A stretch of DNA of 64,000 bases from Rhizophagus irregularis (GCF_026210795.1 NC_089439.1:2604001-2668000); one strand, 5' to 3'; shown: positions 23,890 to 36,831, numbered from the stretch's first letter. The notes: a model not told the origin generated them from the sequence alone. Numbers and translations: made by a program.

Positions 23890-25521
23890 CTAATCATATA
23901 AATCAGTTACTTTAATCAGCTCCACACCAAATTCATTAGCAACATTTAAATACTCATCAATATCACAATTTACTATTTCTATATATTTTAACTTTCTATT
24001 ACTATTTTTACTCTCTTCAAGAAAGAATTTAAATTCATTAATACTAATCAATAGGAAATATCCGAATCGAATTTTTTGTAAATTTTTAGGAATAAATTTA
24101 CCTAAATTTCTACAATTTTCCCATGGTTTATCATCTGATAATGTTGCACTAAGATAAATTAATTCAGTGCATGATTCAAATATATTAGTTAACAAATCTG
24201 GGCAAACTTTAGGAATTTCTAAATGAATTATAGAGTGTAAATAAAGTGGAACTTGTTGGACTATTTGATCATCTATATCTTCAACGTATTTCAATATTAA
24301 CTTAGTTAAAGTGTTGGAAGAAGACCGAATTAATTGAATTAAAAAGGTTTTTAACGTATATGAAATATTATAATCATAAAATTCAAAAACCTCAAGTTTT
24401 AAATTTTCTGCCCAAGCATTTAAATAATTATCTATTGTACAATTACGTAATTTTAACACTTTGATATTTTTAAGTAAACATAATGAATTCAAGGCTTCCC
24501 TACTGATTTTATGAAAGGTTAAATACCCAAAATCTAATACTTGCAAACTTTCACTTTGTGTTGATAATGAATTAAAAACAATATTATAGTATCCACAAAT
24601 AGCATCACTATAATATGAAATCATTTTATTTTCTGATAATTTAACATGTTTCAAATTTTTTTGCGAAGAAATAAATTTTGATAATGAATTTGCCTCACGA
24701 GAAGATCCTATTCTTTCATTACATAGTAAATTTAGATTACAAATGCTATCTGAAAGAGCAAAATAAAGATCCTTTGGTAATTTTCCTTTTTTTCTACTTA
24801 TATCTTCATTATAAATACAACTTAATTCTTTTAGATTAGTTAAATTATTTATTCCATTATCATCACTAAAAGTTAACAAGTTAATTATATTATCAGATAA
24901 ATTATCATTTGATATTGCAAATGGAAAATCCAATGTTGTTAAATTATTACAATGTTTGCATAAGTATTCCACAAAATATTTCATAATTGGAATTGACACT
25001 TTTGAGAATTGATGATCTTCTAAATCATTTATAATATAAGGAGGTAACCATATTTTTTGATAATTACCAGTTACTTTCTTTAAATTTATATTTAATAATA
25101 TTTTATCAAAGATTATACCACGAATAAAAGCAATATAATTAAAAGTTGCTGAAGAATATGAGGGTGAAGAATTTTTATTTAAAAAAGGAATATAGTATAA
25201 TAACTTTCGTATATTAAAAGAATTTGAAATTCGAATTTGTTCAATTTCAGATTTAGGAATACAACTTAATAAAGTACGAATTAATTTATAATAAGATGAA
25301 TTTCCTTCATAATGGTAGTTCCAATTAGATTTTGAAAAAGCTAAATGATGAAATGGATAAGCATATAAGAATGGTATCGAGAATAGACACCAATGTCTTG
25401 AAACTAACGCGCAGGAATGTATGTCTCTAGTTGATATATAAATATAATTGTTCGGATTTTTGACAAGAAGGTTTGAAAATATCGTTTCCAGACAGTCCGG
25501 AATTAAAAATGATGCTACCAT
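23890..25521 (-). CDS. F-box/leucine-rich-repeat protein (paralogue C)
   Basis: Intronless, 543 aa, starting MVASFLIPDCLETIFSNLL. The F-box covers about residues 4-58 (HSCALVSRHWCLFSIPFLYA). A leucine-rich middle follows, and the C-terminal block is present (IHLEIPKV, IFESCTELIYLS, LGKFIPKNLQKIRFG, YLNVANEFGVELIKV). Its closest relative in the window is paralogue F at 42.1 kb: both have DCLETIF, LLVKNP and FAISNDNLSDNI/FAISNDDLSDNI, and they share their 5' flank. C lies on minus and F on plus. Expected role by family: SCF substrate recognition, target unknown. Confidence 0.92.
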   Translation of the reverse strand: MVASFLIPDCLETIFSNLLVKNPNNYIYISTRDIHSCALVSRHWCLFSIPFLYAYPFHHLAFSKSNWNYHYEGNSSYYKLIRTLLSCIPKSEIEQIRISNSFNIRKLLYYIPFLNKNSSPSYSSATFNYIAFIRGIIFDKILLNINLKKVTGNYQKIWLPPYIINDLEDHQFSKVSIPIMKYFVEYLCKHCNNLTTLDFPFAISNDNLSDNIINLLTFSDDNGINNLTNLKELSCIYNEDISRKKGKLPKDLYFALSDSICNLNLLCNERIGSSREANSLSKFISSQKNLKHVKLSENKMISYYSDAICGYYNIVFNSLSTQSESLQVLDFGYLTFHKISREALNSLCLLKNIKVLKLRNCTIDNYLNAWAENLKLEVFEFYDYNISYTLKTFLIQLIRSSSNTLTKLILKYVEDIDDQIVQQVPLYLHSIIHLEIPKVCPDLLTNIFESCTELIYLSATLSDDKPWENCRNLGKFIPKNLQKIRFGYFLLISINEFKFFLEESKNSNRKLKYIEIVNCDIDEYLNVANEFGVELIKVTDLYD

Positions 25522-25590
25522 GATTTTTAAAAGGAGAAAGTAAATAAAATAAAATCTTTGATTAAAAAAGTTTGAAATTTATTAATAAAA
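25522..25590 (-). promoter_or_regulatory. 5' flank shared with paralogue F
   Basis: Read on the minus strand, the segment before the start codon contains GATTTTATTTTATTTACTTTC and TCCTTTTAAAAATCATGG. It closely matches ATTTTATTTACTTTCTCCTT, TTTAAAACCATGG before paralogue F (42066-42135). It probably includes the core promoter and 5' UTR of the duplicated gene; no transcription start was determined. Confidence 0.55.
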
Positions 25591-26105
25591 AATGCAGTTA
25601 GCCGATCATTAGGGCGTAGGAAAATTTTTTTCGATAATTTCGATATAACCTATATAACCTTCTATAATTAGATATTTTCTATGATATTCACGTCTTTATG
25701 TACTCCTATGTTTCAATTGTTTTATGCCTCCATAAAATATTTGATTATCACGAAGTTGTAGAAAAGAATTTTCAATGAAATCATGATATCATGAGAAAAT
25801 TTTTCATTGTTTTTAGTATAATGAAGAAATGTCATGTGATTTATTAGTGTATTATTCCAGTAATTTTTACAATTTATGGCGACACTACATTGTACAACTT
25901 ACAAACTTATAAGGCTAGGTTGAATTCAATAGTTCTCGCTAAAAACTGTCCACACCCAAAATGGATTGGTGTAAAAATTAGGTCCGAAGTAGGCCCGATG
26001 TAGGCCCGATTTTACATAATAAGTCTTTTCTATTTATTTATTTATAGTATCGAAAGGTTATAAAGAATCAAAAAAATTTTTTTATCATCTTTGTATTTAA
26101 GTAAA
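25591..26105. other. Spacer between divergent paralogue C and the NAD(P)-binding gene
   Basis: AT-rich. It contains a short direct repeat, GTAGGCCCGAT (about 25988-26012). The two genes point away from each other, so this interval presumably holds both promoters. Confidence 0.4.
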
Positions 26106-26916
26106 ATGACTTCCGTTGAACTTAAAGTACTTGTTTTTGGAGCTACTGGAGGAACTGGTAAAGTATGAAAGAAATTTTCGTCATGAACCTGTGAATAATA
26201 CATTTTTTACATTTTTTCTTTTTTTCTCCTTTTCTTTTTGCTTAGGTCATCTAATCCTGAAACACTTAATGACAGTCTCAACTCCGCAAACTGTTTATAA
26301 GGTAACGGCAGTAGCAAGGAATCCTTCCACACTCAATGATCATCCCGATATTCAAAATCCCAATTTAACTGTGGCAAAAGGGAATCTTAGCGATGAAGAG
26401 CAAGTAAAATCACTCGTTTCATTACATGATATCGTAATCTTTGCTGCAGGATTAGGAATTTTAGATGGACAAAAACCAAATGAATTTTATTCACGTTCAG
26501 CAAAATTGATTTATGAAGCAATTAATGAAACACAGAAATCCAACCCAAATCGACTAAAAATTAAATTTGTTTGTATTACAGCCTTAGGTTTATGTAATGA
26601 TCCCGAACGTATGTACTTATTATATAAGTGGACAATAAAAAGATGGTTTCAACCATGTTATGACGATATGGCCATTATGGAAAATATTTTCTTGAATAAT
26701 AATGATGATATCAATTACGTTTTTGTTCGTCCTGCTTATTTAAATAATAATATTCCTGACAAAGAATTACGTGTTGATATGGATGGAAAATTTCCTTTGG
26801 ATGAAGTTAATGGATTGGGTTGGCAATTGAATAGAAATGTTTTAGCAAAATTTATTGTAAACAATTGTGTTGTCTCTGATAAATATGATAAAAAGGTTTT
26901 AGGCGTCACCTATTGA
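26106..26916 (+). CDS. NAD(P)-binding Rossmann-fold protein (atypical SDR/NmrA-like)
   Basis: I infer two exons: 26106-26157 and 26246-26916, with an 88-bp phase-1 intron (donor GTAAAG, acceptor TTGCTTAG), giving 240 aa. The join restores the dinucleotide-binding motif GATGGTGHLI (residues 12-21) directly after MTSVELKVLVF. Unspliced reading hits a stop soon after the ATG, so the intron is required. Further family features are ARNPS after the second strand, a VCITALG strand and YVFVRPAYL near the C terminus. The protein resembles biliverdin-reductase-B/SDR_a5-type single-domain proteins of about 210-250 aa. The substrate is unknown; a cytosolic location is suggested by the lack of a signal peptide. 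Confidence 0.88.
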
Positions 26917-29900
26917 TAACTCTCCTGTATCTGTATTATTCATGTTATTAGTACTTCATTATAGTTAGTGTTTAAAGATTGTACTTATAATTCATTACTA
27001 TGAATAATAAAATATTATTTCTGCTAGTTAAAGAAACGGATTTTATAATTTCTCTGCCAATTGAGAGAAATCAAAAGGCATGTTTTTTATCGATTTCTAA
27101 TTTGTTTTTTTTTTAGGGGTTTCGTTATAAACTTTAGTTTGGAACTCTGAAAAAGTTCTTAAGTCGGTGGTGGATAGTGGTATTTGACTTCTATTTCGCG
27201 CAATCAATTTCATTTTTGTAGATTTTTGCTAATGAAGTTTTTGCGCGTGGCCTTTCCGCACTCTTTGAACTTCTGATAAGTTCTTGAATTAATGTTGGTT
27301 GGCAACTTTACTAATTTACAAATCCATACTCTTATAAAGTCAACATTTTACTTTCATAAGGAATATATTGGATAAAATAACTTTCAGGTAGGAGGTTCGT
27401 TATTTCTTTTATTAGAAGCGGTAAAGAGAAACTAGAAGTTTCTAGAGTATGCTTTCATATAGTGAACTTTATTCTAATCTGTACACCTGCATATGACATT
27501 TAATATTCTTAATTTTTTATTAGAACGGAATATTGCAAATAAACAAACTAATGTAAGGAGCTAACGTGTTGTTAGGGCAATGAGCTTCGCTCTAATGTTG
27601 ACATATAGTTTTAATGGTAAACGTATTCTGCTTAACAAAACTCGGTTAAACACGTCTAAATTCTCCAGCAATAGGGGTCTGAAATCGGCCTGATCCAGTA
27701 ATACTGGAATGATATCGGATACGTTGAAATCACCCTACCCGATACAAGTAATCCTTTCGTTTGAACCCAAATCCTGAGGCCGCAAATACAACTGACCAAA
27801 AGACGAGCCATATAGCACTAATACATCGGGACGCAAACAACCCTAATATTTGATGAATTGAAACTTCATCTGACATTGAGATTCGGGATCATAATATATT
27901 TTGGGAAAAACAATTGTTTATTAAATTAGCATTCTCAGCTATGTAATTCATTTTCTACAAATTATTTTATCGCGTGAATGTAGATCGAAATTTGCTGCTC
28001 AACAACAATTACAACGTAATAAAAATTATACACGATTTAATGTCTATCATTATGCTCTTTCTCCATGTTATACACGCATACATAGTAAAAACAGAAACCC
28101 ATGTTGAATAAACACTCCAGAAATTATATATTTAAATCACTCTATGACAAGTTCGAAATAGCTGACGAAAAAGTCCTGACCCTCCTATCACTTCCCTACC
28201 TTTATAGATGCTATTAGGTTTTGTGTGAAACATTCTGGAGGAACTATTTCCATAATCAAGTAACTAGAGATGCTAAATCTCCATGGTTTAATCTTTATAA
28301 AACCCACACCATTAACGATAAAACTTATTCGAAGCTTTATAATAATATTGAATCGTCTTATATTCTGGTCTTACACAAAAATACAATCTTCTAACATAAA
28401 ATATATTAACTGGGTCTGTATTCGATTCAGACGCTAATATATTTCCCTAACCATCAGGCGACAGTTCCCGAATAAATTTTTTCAATGAACGAGAATCGTC
28501 CCTATTTGGATGCCTTCTCGGCTTTTTGCGAATAATTTCTTTGTATTTTTCTAAGTCGCTTGAACTTTGTTCTACGGAAACTAGACATATATGACAATTC
28601 TTTGTGCTGATCATCGATGTAATTAGGATTTCTTTTAACATCTTTTGGTAAATTTCAGAGTTTGCGAAACGTCTTAAGTACTATTTCACCCTCATTGGAA
28701 CGTCCTGTAATGTTGAAAAGAATTTAAAACCCATAGCCAAAGTTCTATTTGACTGGGATAATTGAAAGTATCGTCTAGTACTTGCCTGATATCTGTGCTT
28801 TTATTGCAATCGGCAATCGGGAAAAGGACATACACTTGGAACTGTTAGTAAAAGTTTTTCCCAGGCAAAGTCGATGGAATATGCAGCCAACACTTGATCT
28901 TCAATTCCTTAAAAAAGAGTGAAAGAGTTCTTTAATGCATTTTAAACAAAAACCTAGCTCTGAAATTTCCATATCGGTGCTTCCTCTAAGATTTTCAGAT
29001 ATAAGCAAGGGTACAGTATTGAAGTTAGTAGAGTCAGTACTTAGCAGAAACAATTTCCCACTCTCAATTGCGTATTGCGTTAATCAGTAAACCAACACAC
29101 GCCAAAACTCACTCCTACGTTAAATATTACTTTTCACGTAAAAATTATATTCCAAAATGAACGTTTTATTATTACAAAAAGCGCGAGATGACACGCAAGA
29201 AAAAATTACATGTTGGGACGAAACCCAATAATATTTGACGCCTCTATACATATGAATGCTATCTAAATAACGATTACTCCTTTTTTCGAAATATTCCTGA
29301 ACTGTTGCTCCGGCTCTTTCTCGGCATATATCTTATCGCTCCATTACCGCTTCACATTTTGCGCGAGGTAGCTTCGTTATCTTTTTAGCAGAAACTTTGG
29401 TTAAGTAGATATGTTGCTCGTTCTATAGGCTATCTGTGAAATAAAGCTAGAAAATGCCATAGCCACAATTCCATAAGATAGTCTTATTTCCCTAAAGAGT
29501 CTTTCGTCTTCGTCTTCTCTTTGGTTTGGCAAGCATTTCACATTTAATAATATTCTTCATATCAAAAGAAACTCATGAGAAGACAATTAAAACAGGAAAT
29601 TCGCTATCAAGTTCATAAAAATCATCAACACAAACCTGAGTGAACCTAACGGCATTTTGATGTTGCTTGCCCTCCTTGATACCTCGTACGTTCTTCGTGT
29701 AGGATGGTCAAAATATATTCATAATGAGCTATTTCGTTATTGAAAAACGAGATGTACGATATTTACTAATAACAGATGTAATCCAATGTTTACGATTAAT
29801 CGAATCCGCCTCATGTTCAATTAAATGCAATATTTTTTTCGTGAAAATGTCCATATCATGATCATGAATAAAATTAAGACCAGCGGATACTGTCCATAAC

Positions 29901-31371
29901 ATGTTTTACCCTAATCTCATCAAAATATAAATTTCCATTTTCATAATATTTCATAAAAAATATAACACCATGTTGGATCTTTAGTTATTTAAATTCGTAA
30001 TTTGTAATATCTACATAAATGTTTTTAGAGTTTGAACATTATTAGCAAAATTTTAAATTAATAATTAGAAACCGGAGACATTATGTTACTTACTTGATTA
30101 AAACATTCTTGATTTATGATTTGAGAATTATCCAAACGGCAAAAAACGATTCATACTTCAGAATCTCAGAATCAACATGGTAAACCCAACACTGTCTCAA
30201 GTTACTCATTCTCGCTAGCATGCCTATATAGTTCCGCGATGCTTGTTATATGATGGCTGTTCATATGATGATTGATTATATACACCGTAATCGTTTACTG
30301 TCGTTAATTTGGTTGAGTTTATTTGATTCCCTTTTAACTTTCAGCTACATGGTTTGTACTTGGTCGATTACTTGGTTCCAACATTCTATTAATGACAAAA
30401 AGACAAAAGGTTATGTTTAAATCAAGATAATAACACAAAATTTAAAAACTAATGTTACCAGAGTTTAATGTAAATAATTGTATCAGGACATCGTGAGCTA
30501 TTTACTCCGCAACTCATTCATCGATTACTCCAATCTTTGTAGTGACTATAATCTGTACTTCAGTTGATGATGTTCATACAAATTTTAATATTTTCCTTCA
30601 TTAAATATTTCTTCTCTTTGAGTCCACATAAGGAATTATTCCAAATTGACCCCTCACCGATTCTTTTTGATGAACCAACACGTTACAAGAATACTATAAT
30701 AGAATATACCCTCAAGAAAATTCAAGTACAAGTTTTGAATTTTCATTATAATTTGTAGTTCCTTCTGTAATACCGTAACTCTTATTCAGAATTAATAATC
30801 GACTGCTAACATCCCAAGATTGCTACCTTTTAAATTGAATAAATCAATTAATTTTTGCTTATAATATAAAAATTCTAAGATATGTGATAGTAAATACCTT
30901 AATCTATCAAAATTAATTTTTGCAGACTCATAATCTATTCACGACGCAGAATTAAAAAAATCATCGTATACACAATGTGAAATTCTTCTAGAATATCGGG
31001 AAATAAATCCTAATGATGAAAATAAAACAAAAAAATTAATAAGCTATTGTGAAAACTAACCGTATACAGTAATTTTTTAAAAAACAATAAATACTACAAT
31101 CATAATTTACCCGCAAATCTAAAACCCCTATATTATTAATCAAAAGTCTTTGGTATATTGTTTGACCACTTGCACGACCTGTACGATGCTGCATTTAGAT
31201 GCTGTAAACTACCAATTCCGTTTTCAATTAATATATATGAGAACTGTAAACTAAGATCTTTCAATAATAAAGTTTTTTTTACAATAAGAATGGACGTAAT
31301 GTCTAAAAGACGAAAGATAGTTAACATTGTACGTTCAAAATAAATAAATCAATAAACTATTTACATAAAAA
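26917..31371. other. Long interval with no recognised gene
   Basis: The composition is less extreme than elsewhere (27.5-29.8 kb), and short protein-like stretches appear on the minus strand, for example NLPKDVKRNPNYIDDQHKEL near 28.6 kb. All are broken by stops, and I cannot name a family. This may be an old decayed gene or transposon. ORFs at 28447, 30564, 31136 and 31158 are not supported. Confidence 0.4.
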
Positions 31372-31910
31372 AAAAATTACTTGGTATAGAATCATCAGCA
31401 AAAGTATTTTCAAGTCTGATGACAGTACGTCCTCCAATTTCAATTTCGATATTTAATAATCTATTCACGTATCGATATGTTTTATATCGTTTAAATAAAG
31501 CCAGATAAGCATCTTTTTCTTCTAGGGTCATGTTACTGGGTAAATTAATCCATTATCCAGCATAATAATGTTTCGTAGAAGGTAGTAATGCTTATAAAAG
31601 ATTTAGTGATTCAATGTCATCTTATTCCAAGGATGTGCGTACTTAATAATACCTTGCGAAGTTCACTTCATCATCTTTTTCTTATATCAATAATTTATCG
31701 TTGAAAAATGAAAAGGCGTCTTTTCTACCCTCAACATGGTTTGTACCATATCAATCAATGTATCTGCAAAATGCTTCTTGAAATATTTACTAAAGTAAAT
31801 AATTTTAATTCAGCCACACATATATCATGTTCTTGTTTATTCATCGGAAATAGATGCTTGGACGCCATTTACTGATTAATGGATTTGACTTTAGAACCAA
31901 CCAATGTATC
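31372..31910 (-). pseudogene. Decayed coding fragment of unknown family
   Basis: The frame from 31546 downward gives NLPSNMTLEEKDAYLALFKR, YVNRLLNIEIEIGGRTVIRL and ENTFADDSIPS, about 56 codons with clear protein-like composition. It ends at a possible donor (GTAATT). Upstream pieces in other frames continue the same style: KKHFADTLIDMVQTMLRVEK near 31.75 kb and MASKHLFPMNKQEHDICVAE near 31.85 kb. Frames change between pieces, so this looks like a decayed gene. I do not recognise it. Confidence 0.4.
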
Positions 31911-32974
31911 CATAGCAATAGGAAATGATATCCTATCATTGGAAATGGATTGCCATACGGATTCCAAATAGCTTACTCATTCCCTCCCTTTGCATAATAT
32001 TAATTTCATTTCATCGCCAAAAATTGGAGCACCTATAATTTTATACAAATTTATCGGTTATTAAATAATTTGTTTCAAGGTCAACTGATAAAGTATTACA
32101 ATTGCCTTAAATTTTTTCTACGCTTCAACAGTTACTGCAATTTAATATCTAATTTATCAATGTCTATTACTAAAATTTTTTAAAAATTCACTTAAAAGTT
32201 GACTTTTTCTCTAATGACATACACCGCCATATTTTAAGCAAACTCCAAAATAAAAGAATTTTTTATTACATTACCTATTTATTTAACATTAGCACCAGAC
32301 CATTTTGAATTCTCACTAGTAACTATAATTATTTCACGTTAAGTAATAGTTTTATATAGCATCCTTTTCCGTGGAGTGGTAAGAATAGACTGATAGATTT
32401 TATATAATTGACAAAATCGATTTAAGGTATGGAGATTTTTATATAATTGACAAAGGTATGAAAAGTTTTATTTTAAACAAAAACGTGAACAAAAAAAATT
32501 TGCGAATTTATATTTTTGCTGAGGTCGTACAGACATCGTGATGTCCGGGTCATATGAAAATAAAAATTCTGTTGGTGAATCACGTCCGAGGTCCGACCCA
32601 AAAAACCTGAAAATTATTTGGTGGCCCGTGGCCGATCAAATAAATCTTCAACCAAACAAACCATACGTACGACTACTACCTTAAAAAGGTTTGATGAATT
32701 AAAAATGCTAAATCACGGAAATATTGTAAAATGATTTTCGGCTAATATATTTTAGGTTAATAATAAACTCCTTATTAGTGGAAGAAGTAAAATTGACTAC
32801 ATATTTGTTACTTAAAAAAAACCACATGTATCGTTGAAATACAATGTAGTGATTCCGTTCCACACACCTGCAAATAATATTGATCTCATTATACAATGAA
32901 ATACAATCTTTTTAATATAAATACAGTTTATTATTCACATAATCCTCGCTATTTTATTTCATAAATTTAAAAAC
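31911..32974. other. Intergenic, no recognised feature
   Basis: AT-rich 5' flank of paralogue D. The ORF at 32708-32896 (minus) looks like chance. Confidence 0.4.
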
Positions 32975-34570
32975 ATGGCATCAAATTTACTCCCAGAATG
33001 TTTAGAGAAAATTTTTACAAATCTTCTCAACCCTTCCAATCCTATTTTTTCCAATTCCGTTGAAACTTGTGAAATAAAAGATTTATATTCTTGTACATTG
33101 GTTTCACGATATTGGTGTCGAATTTCAACACCGATTTTATATTCTCATCCATTCAATTATTTCCATCATTTGAAAGGCGGTAAAAAATCTCAAACGGAGA
33201 AAGATTTTCAAGATTATTACAAATTAATCAGAACGTTATTAACTTGTATTCCACATTCTGAGATAGAAGAAATAGTTAATTCAGTTTATGAAAAAGGATC
33301 ATCTATCGAACCTATTGAATCAGTAGTTTCACCAACATTTAATTATGTTAAATTTATTCATGAGTTACTTTTTGACGATAAATTCTTTCTGAATCATGGT
33401 AAAGATATTTGGACCCCTTCTTACATTCCTATTAAAGATATTCCAGATACTGATACCTATAAATTATACGATTCATTAATCAACCATCTTGTTAAATACT
33501 TGATTGAAAATTGTAATAATTTAACAAGGTTGGAAATTTTACGCAATAAATTACAAGTTGATCTAATGAAATCATTAGTAAAGGACAGATTAAGCGGATT
33601 AAGAAAATTATCTTTAAAAGGAACTGGAAAAGAAAGATATGAAAATGATGAAATGAGTTTAATACAACTTTACACTACCTTATCTACAACTACCTTAAAC
33701 CTTGAAATTCTCCATAATGGTGAAATCATATCCCTTGAACATGCAAATGCATTATCATCATTAATTTCCGCGCAAAAAAAATTAAAACTTATTACATTAT
33801 CGGATAGTTTAAGAGCTAGTGTAACCAATATTCAATTATCTGGATGGTATAATGTTGTGTTTAATTCATTAAGCACACAAAAAGGATGGTTAGAAAGATT
33901 GGAATTGGTTTATTTATCTTTTGAAGGTATTGATGAAAAGACCTTAAATTCATTATGTTCGCTTAAACATCTTAAGGAGTTAAGATTAGAAATGTGCAAA
34001 TTTCTTAGGGTAAGTCTATTACAGAATTGGGCGGAAAGTTTATCAAATCTTAAAGTACTTGAATATAAAGCTTTTTCTCCATCATATCATTCATCTGACT
34101 TTGAATTTTTAACCCTAATCCTTAAGTCTTCTTCGAATACCTTAAATAAATTAGTATTGGATTATAATAGAATTATAGATCAAGGTTTCACTTTAGTCAA
34201 AGATATTCTAATTTATTCACAGAATCTAACTCATTTAGAACTACCTCATATATATCCACCTGAACTGAGGAATATATTTAAATCATGTACGGATCTTGTT
34301 TATTTTAGTTTTATTTTAGCATATCATGGTGGATGGGAACCAGATTTTAGGCATATGGGTAAACTTGTTCCTAATAGTGTAGAAATGATTCAATTTAAAG
34401 ATACGCAACTTTTGGAGATAAAAAGTGAATCATTGGTAAATTTTTTAGAAGATTGTGTAAATAATGGTGGTAAATTAAAGATTTTAGAAATTACTGGAAA
34501 GTGTAAAGTGCCCAAATTTTATTTTGATGCTGTAACACATTCTAAAGTACAATTAATTAAATTGGAATAA
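32975..34570 (+). CDS. F-box/leucine-rich-repeat protein (paralogue D)
   Basis: Intronless, 531 aa, starting MASNLLPECLEKIFTNLL. The F-box is at about residues 4-62 and keeps the canonical LPECLEKIF start and LYSCTLVSRYWCRISTPILY. A leucine-rich middle follows, with LTHLELPHI, IFKSCTDLVYFS, MGKLVP and FLEDCVNNGGKLKILEI at the C terminus. It is the most diverged of the six paralogues, with more Glu/Lys/Ser and less Asn, and its third codon positions are less extreme than those of paralogue E. It is the first plus-strand member after the orientation switch. Role as for the family: SCF substrate receptor, target unknown. Confidence 0.92.
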   Translation: MASNLLPECLEKIFTNLLNPSNPIFSNSVETCEIKDLYSCTLVSRYWCRISTPILYSHPFNYFHHLKGGKKSQTEKDFQDYYKLIRTLLTCIPHSEIEEIVNSVYEKGSSIEPIESVVSPTFNYVKFIHELLFDDKFFLNHGKDIWTPSYIPIKDIPDTDTYKLYDSLINHLVKYLIENCNNLTRLEILRNKLQVDLMKSLVKDRLSGLRKLSLKGTGKERYENDEMSLIQLYTTLSTTTLNLEILHNGEIISLEHANALSSLISAQKKLKLITLSDSLRASVTNIQLSGWYNVVFNSLSTQKGWLERLELVYLSFEGIDEKTLNSLCSLKHLKELRLEMCKFLRVSLLQNWAESLSNLKVLEYKAFSPSYHSSDFEFLTLILKSSSNTLNKLVLDYNRIIDQGFTLVKDILIYSQNLTHLELPHIYPPELRNIFKSCTDLVYFSFILAYHGGWEPDFRHMGKLVPNSVEMIQFKDTQLLEIKSESLVNFLEDCVNNGGKLKILEITGKCKVPKFYFDAVTHSKVQLIKLE

Positions 34571-36301
34571 TTAGGGGGAAATATTTAAGTTAATTCCAGT
34601 TAATTAAAGATAATTAAGTTAATTCCAGTTAATTAAAGATATATTTTAATCCTTGTTAATTTAGTACTCACACGTCATCTAATAGAGTTCTTCTTGTTGT
34701 TAATATTTATGTCATATAATTTTATCTGAAAAATTAAATTTACCAAAAATATTAGCAAATACAATATTTTTTTTTTTAAATAAATAAATATAATTTATTG
34801 TTCAGTCGATTAGGAATATGAAGATTTTAATTACCAATATTTTGCATTAATCGGTCTTCGGCCAATATCTTATTCCCCATCAAATAAATAATTTATGTGT
34901 GATAGAGCTTACATAACATCTTCCTTTCTTTAGATTTTACAATATATACCAAATAATGTTTAAAAAAGATAATTTATTGATTCTTACAGTTATCCCTATT
35001 AATATAGCAGATGTCATCTGTAATAAACTAAATAAACAATCAGGACTTTCATAAGTTTATCAATTATCAAGTACAGCCACTCGTTAATATATATATATAC
35101 ATATTTTAAATAGAAGATATATGTTGAAAATAAGCAACAAATTAAATACAGTTAAATGAACATACTGTAATTATGAAGTGTTACTCTTAGCTAACCCGCT
35201 ATACATGTAGCCGTTTAAATCTTTGTCTTGGAGCCGAAATGCGGCAACATGTATATAACTCGCATTTTTATTTTAAAAAAAATTTGACGTCTAAATGGGT
35301 CAGATGATCAATTGATCAATCCAATTAGAGTTCCGCTATTCAACTATAAATATGTCAAAGTAGTTTATTTAAAATGACATAATCTTCATGCGAATACTGC
35401 GCTAGGGTTTCGTCATCGAGAATCATATCAATGAGGTAAGAAAATTTTGAATGAGAAAATTGATGTAAGTCCGTTGATTATCAATACTTAATAAGTAAAT
35501 TATATAATACTAATTTATAATATCATGTGTTATTATACAGGAATAAAACCGGTTTTTTAGAATTTCGTTGATTTAGACTTTTCCATTTCCGTCCCATAAT
35601 ATTAATAAAGGGATGATCTTCCGGTGTTTTCATTTGGGTGCACTAACTTTATTTCATCATATCTTATTCATCCTAAGCTATGTAATTTAACGTGAGTATT
35701 CATGAATATCGTAATATCGCATTTAACTTATGGTAATTTTATCCGGGTAATTTTTATATTTCTAATGCATTACACTTTAGTTCGACGACAGATATGAAAC
35801 TTTAAAATATTATTTGAGATTCACTCCAGATTCATGGGGAGTCCGTGCAAAAAAAAAACATGTTAAGTCGTTAAGGGGTCAAGAAAATTTTGAATTTATT
35901 AATTTCAGAAGGATATGCTGCTTTGTTTGCATCCAATTCATAAGTCTCATAACTTTATAAGGGATGAGATGCATACCGTCTGCCGATAACTTTAGTGGTT
36001 AATGACGTAAAAAAAAGCCATTTAAAGAACAAAACCCGTTTTTTTACCTGAATTATATTGTAAATATTTGGATAGTGTGATAATGTGATAATGTGTAACC
36101 TTGTCAATTTTGTTTTTCTATGGGAATTTTGAAGAATGGTATATAAAAAGAATTACGTTTCTGACCAAAAAAAAGAAATTTTTTTTTTTTTTTTACAAAA
36201 TTGAACGACATACCGATATATTGAGGTGTGAATAATATTCGGGTATGATTATAATATTTATGATAATATATTAACTTTTAACCGAATTTTTATAGAAATA
36301 A
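34571..36301. other. Intergenic, no recognised gene
   Basis: A 25-bp direct duplication lies just after the stop codon (TTAAGTTAATTCCAGTTAAT twice, about 34587-34640). The rest is AT-rich with homopolymers, including a T16 run near 36180. Nothing else is recognised. Confidence 0.45.
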
Positions 36302-36747
36302 ATGGAAAAAGTAGAAAAAATAGAAAAAGTAGACGGAAAAGTTGACGTACTTATCGAATTGTGCGAATCATTGAAAAGAGATTATGAAGAAACCTTTATA
36401 GTCACGGATAATGGCACAATTAGTGCCTCAAATGATAACATTAGGAAGTATGTTTATAATAATTACTAATAATAATTCAATTTAATATAGGATTTTTCTG
36501 ATAATATTTAGAATTTCTTAGAGTACAAGAATTTATAAAAACGTATAATAGTTTTTTCAGGTTCGAAGGAATTGAAGTAAACGATCTTGACTTAGAAAGT
36601 GCCGGTCATAGACAAATAAGAACTGTTAATAAAACAAAAAAAGAGATATTAAAACTATTGGGCGTAGCCAATCATATATATATAAAAGCATGTAAATTAT
36701 TGGACGTCCAACCGAGCGCAAAGCATTTTTCTGCTACATTTATTTAG
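36302..36747 (+). CDS. Small two-exon orphan gene, 110 aa
   Basis: I infer exon 1 at 36302-36447 and exon 2 at 36561-36747, separated by a 113-bp phase-2 intron (donor GTATGT, acceptor TTTTTTCAG). The exons are open on both sides of the junction. The product starts MEKVEKIEKVDGKVDVLIEL, continues through RDYEETFIVTDNGTI, and crosses the junction as NIRK-FEGIEVNDLDL. It then reads RQIRTVNKTKKEILKLLGVA and ends HFSATFI. There is no signal peptide or membrane helix; the start is acidic/basic heptad-like and may be a short coiled coil. I do not recognise the family. An upstream exon is possible because TTTTTATAG precedes the ATG by 6 bases. Confidence 0.6.
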
Positions 36748-36831
36748 AATTCTTGTTGAACATTTGTATAATTCAAAATTAGTAATCAATATTTGTTTTT
36801 TTTTCTTGTATAAGCTTAGAATTTTTAATAA

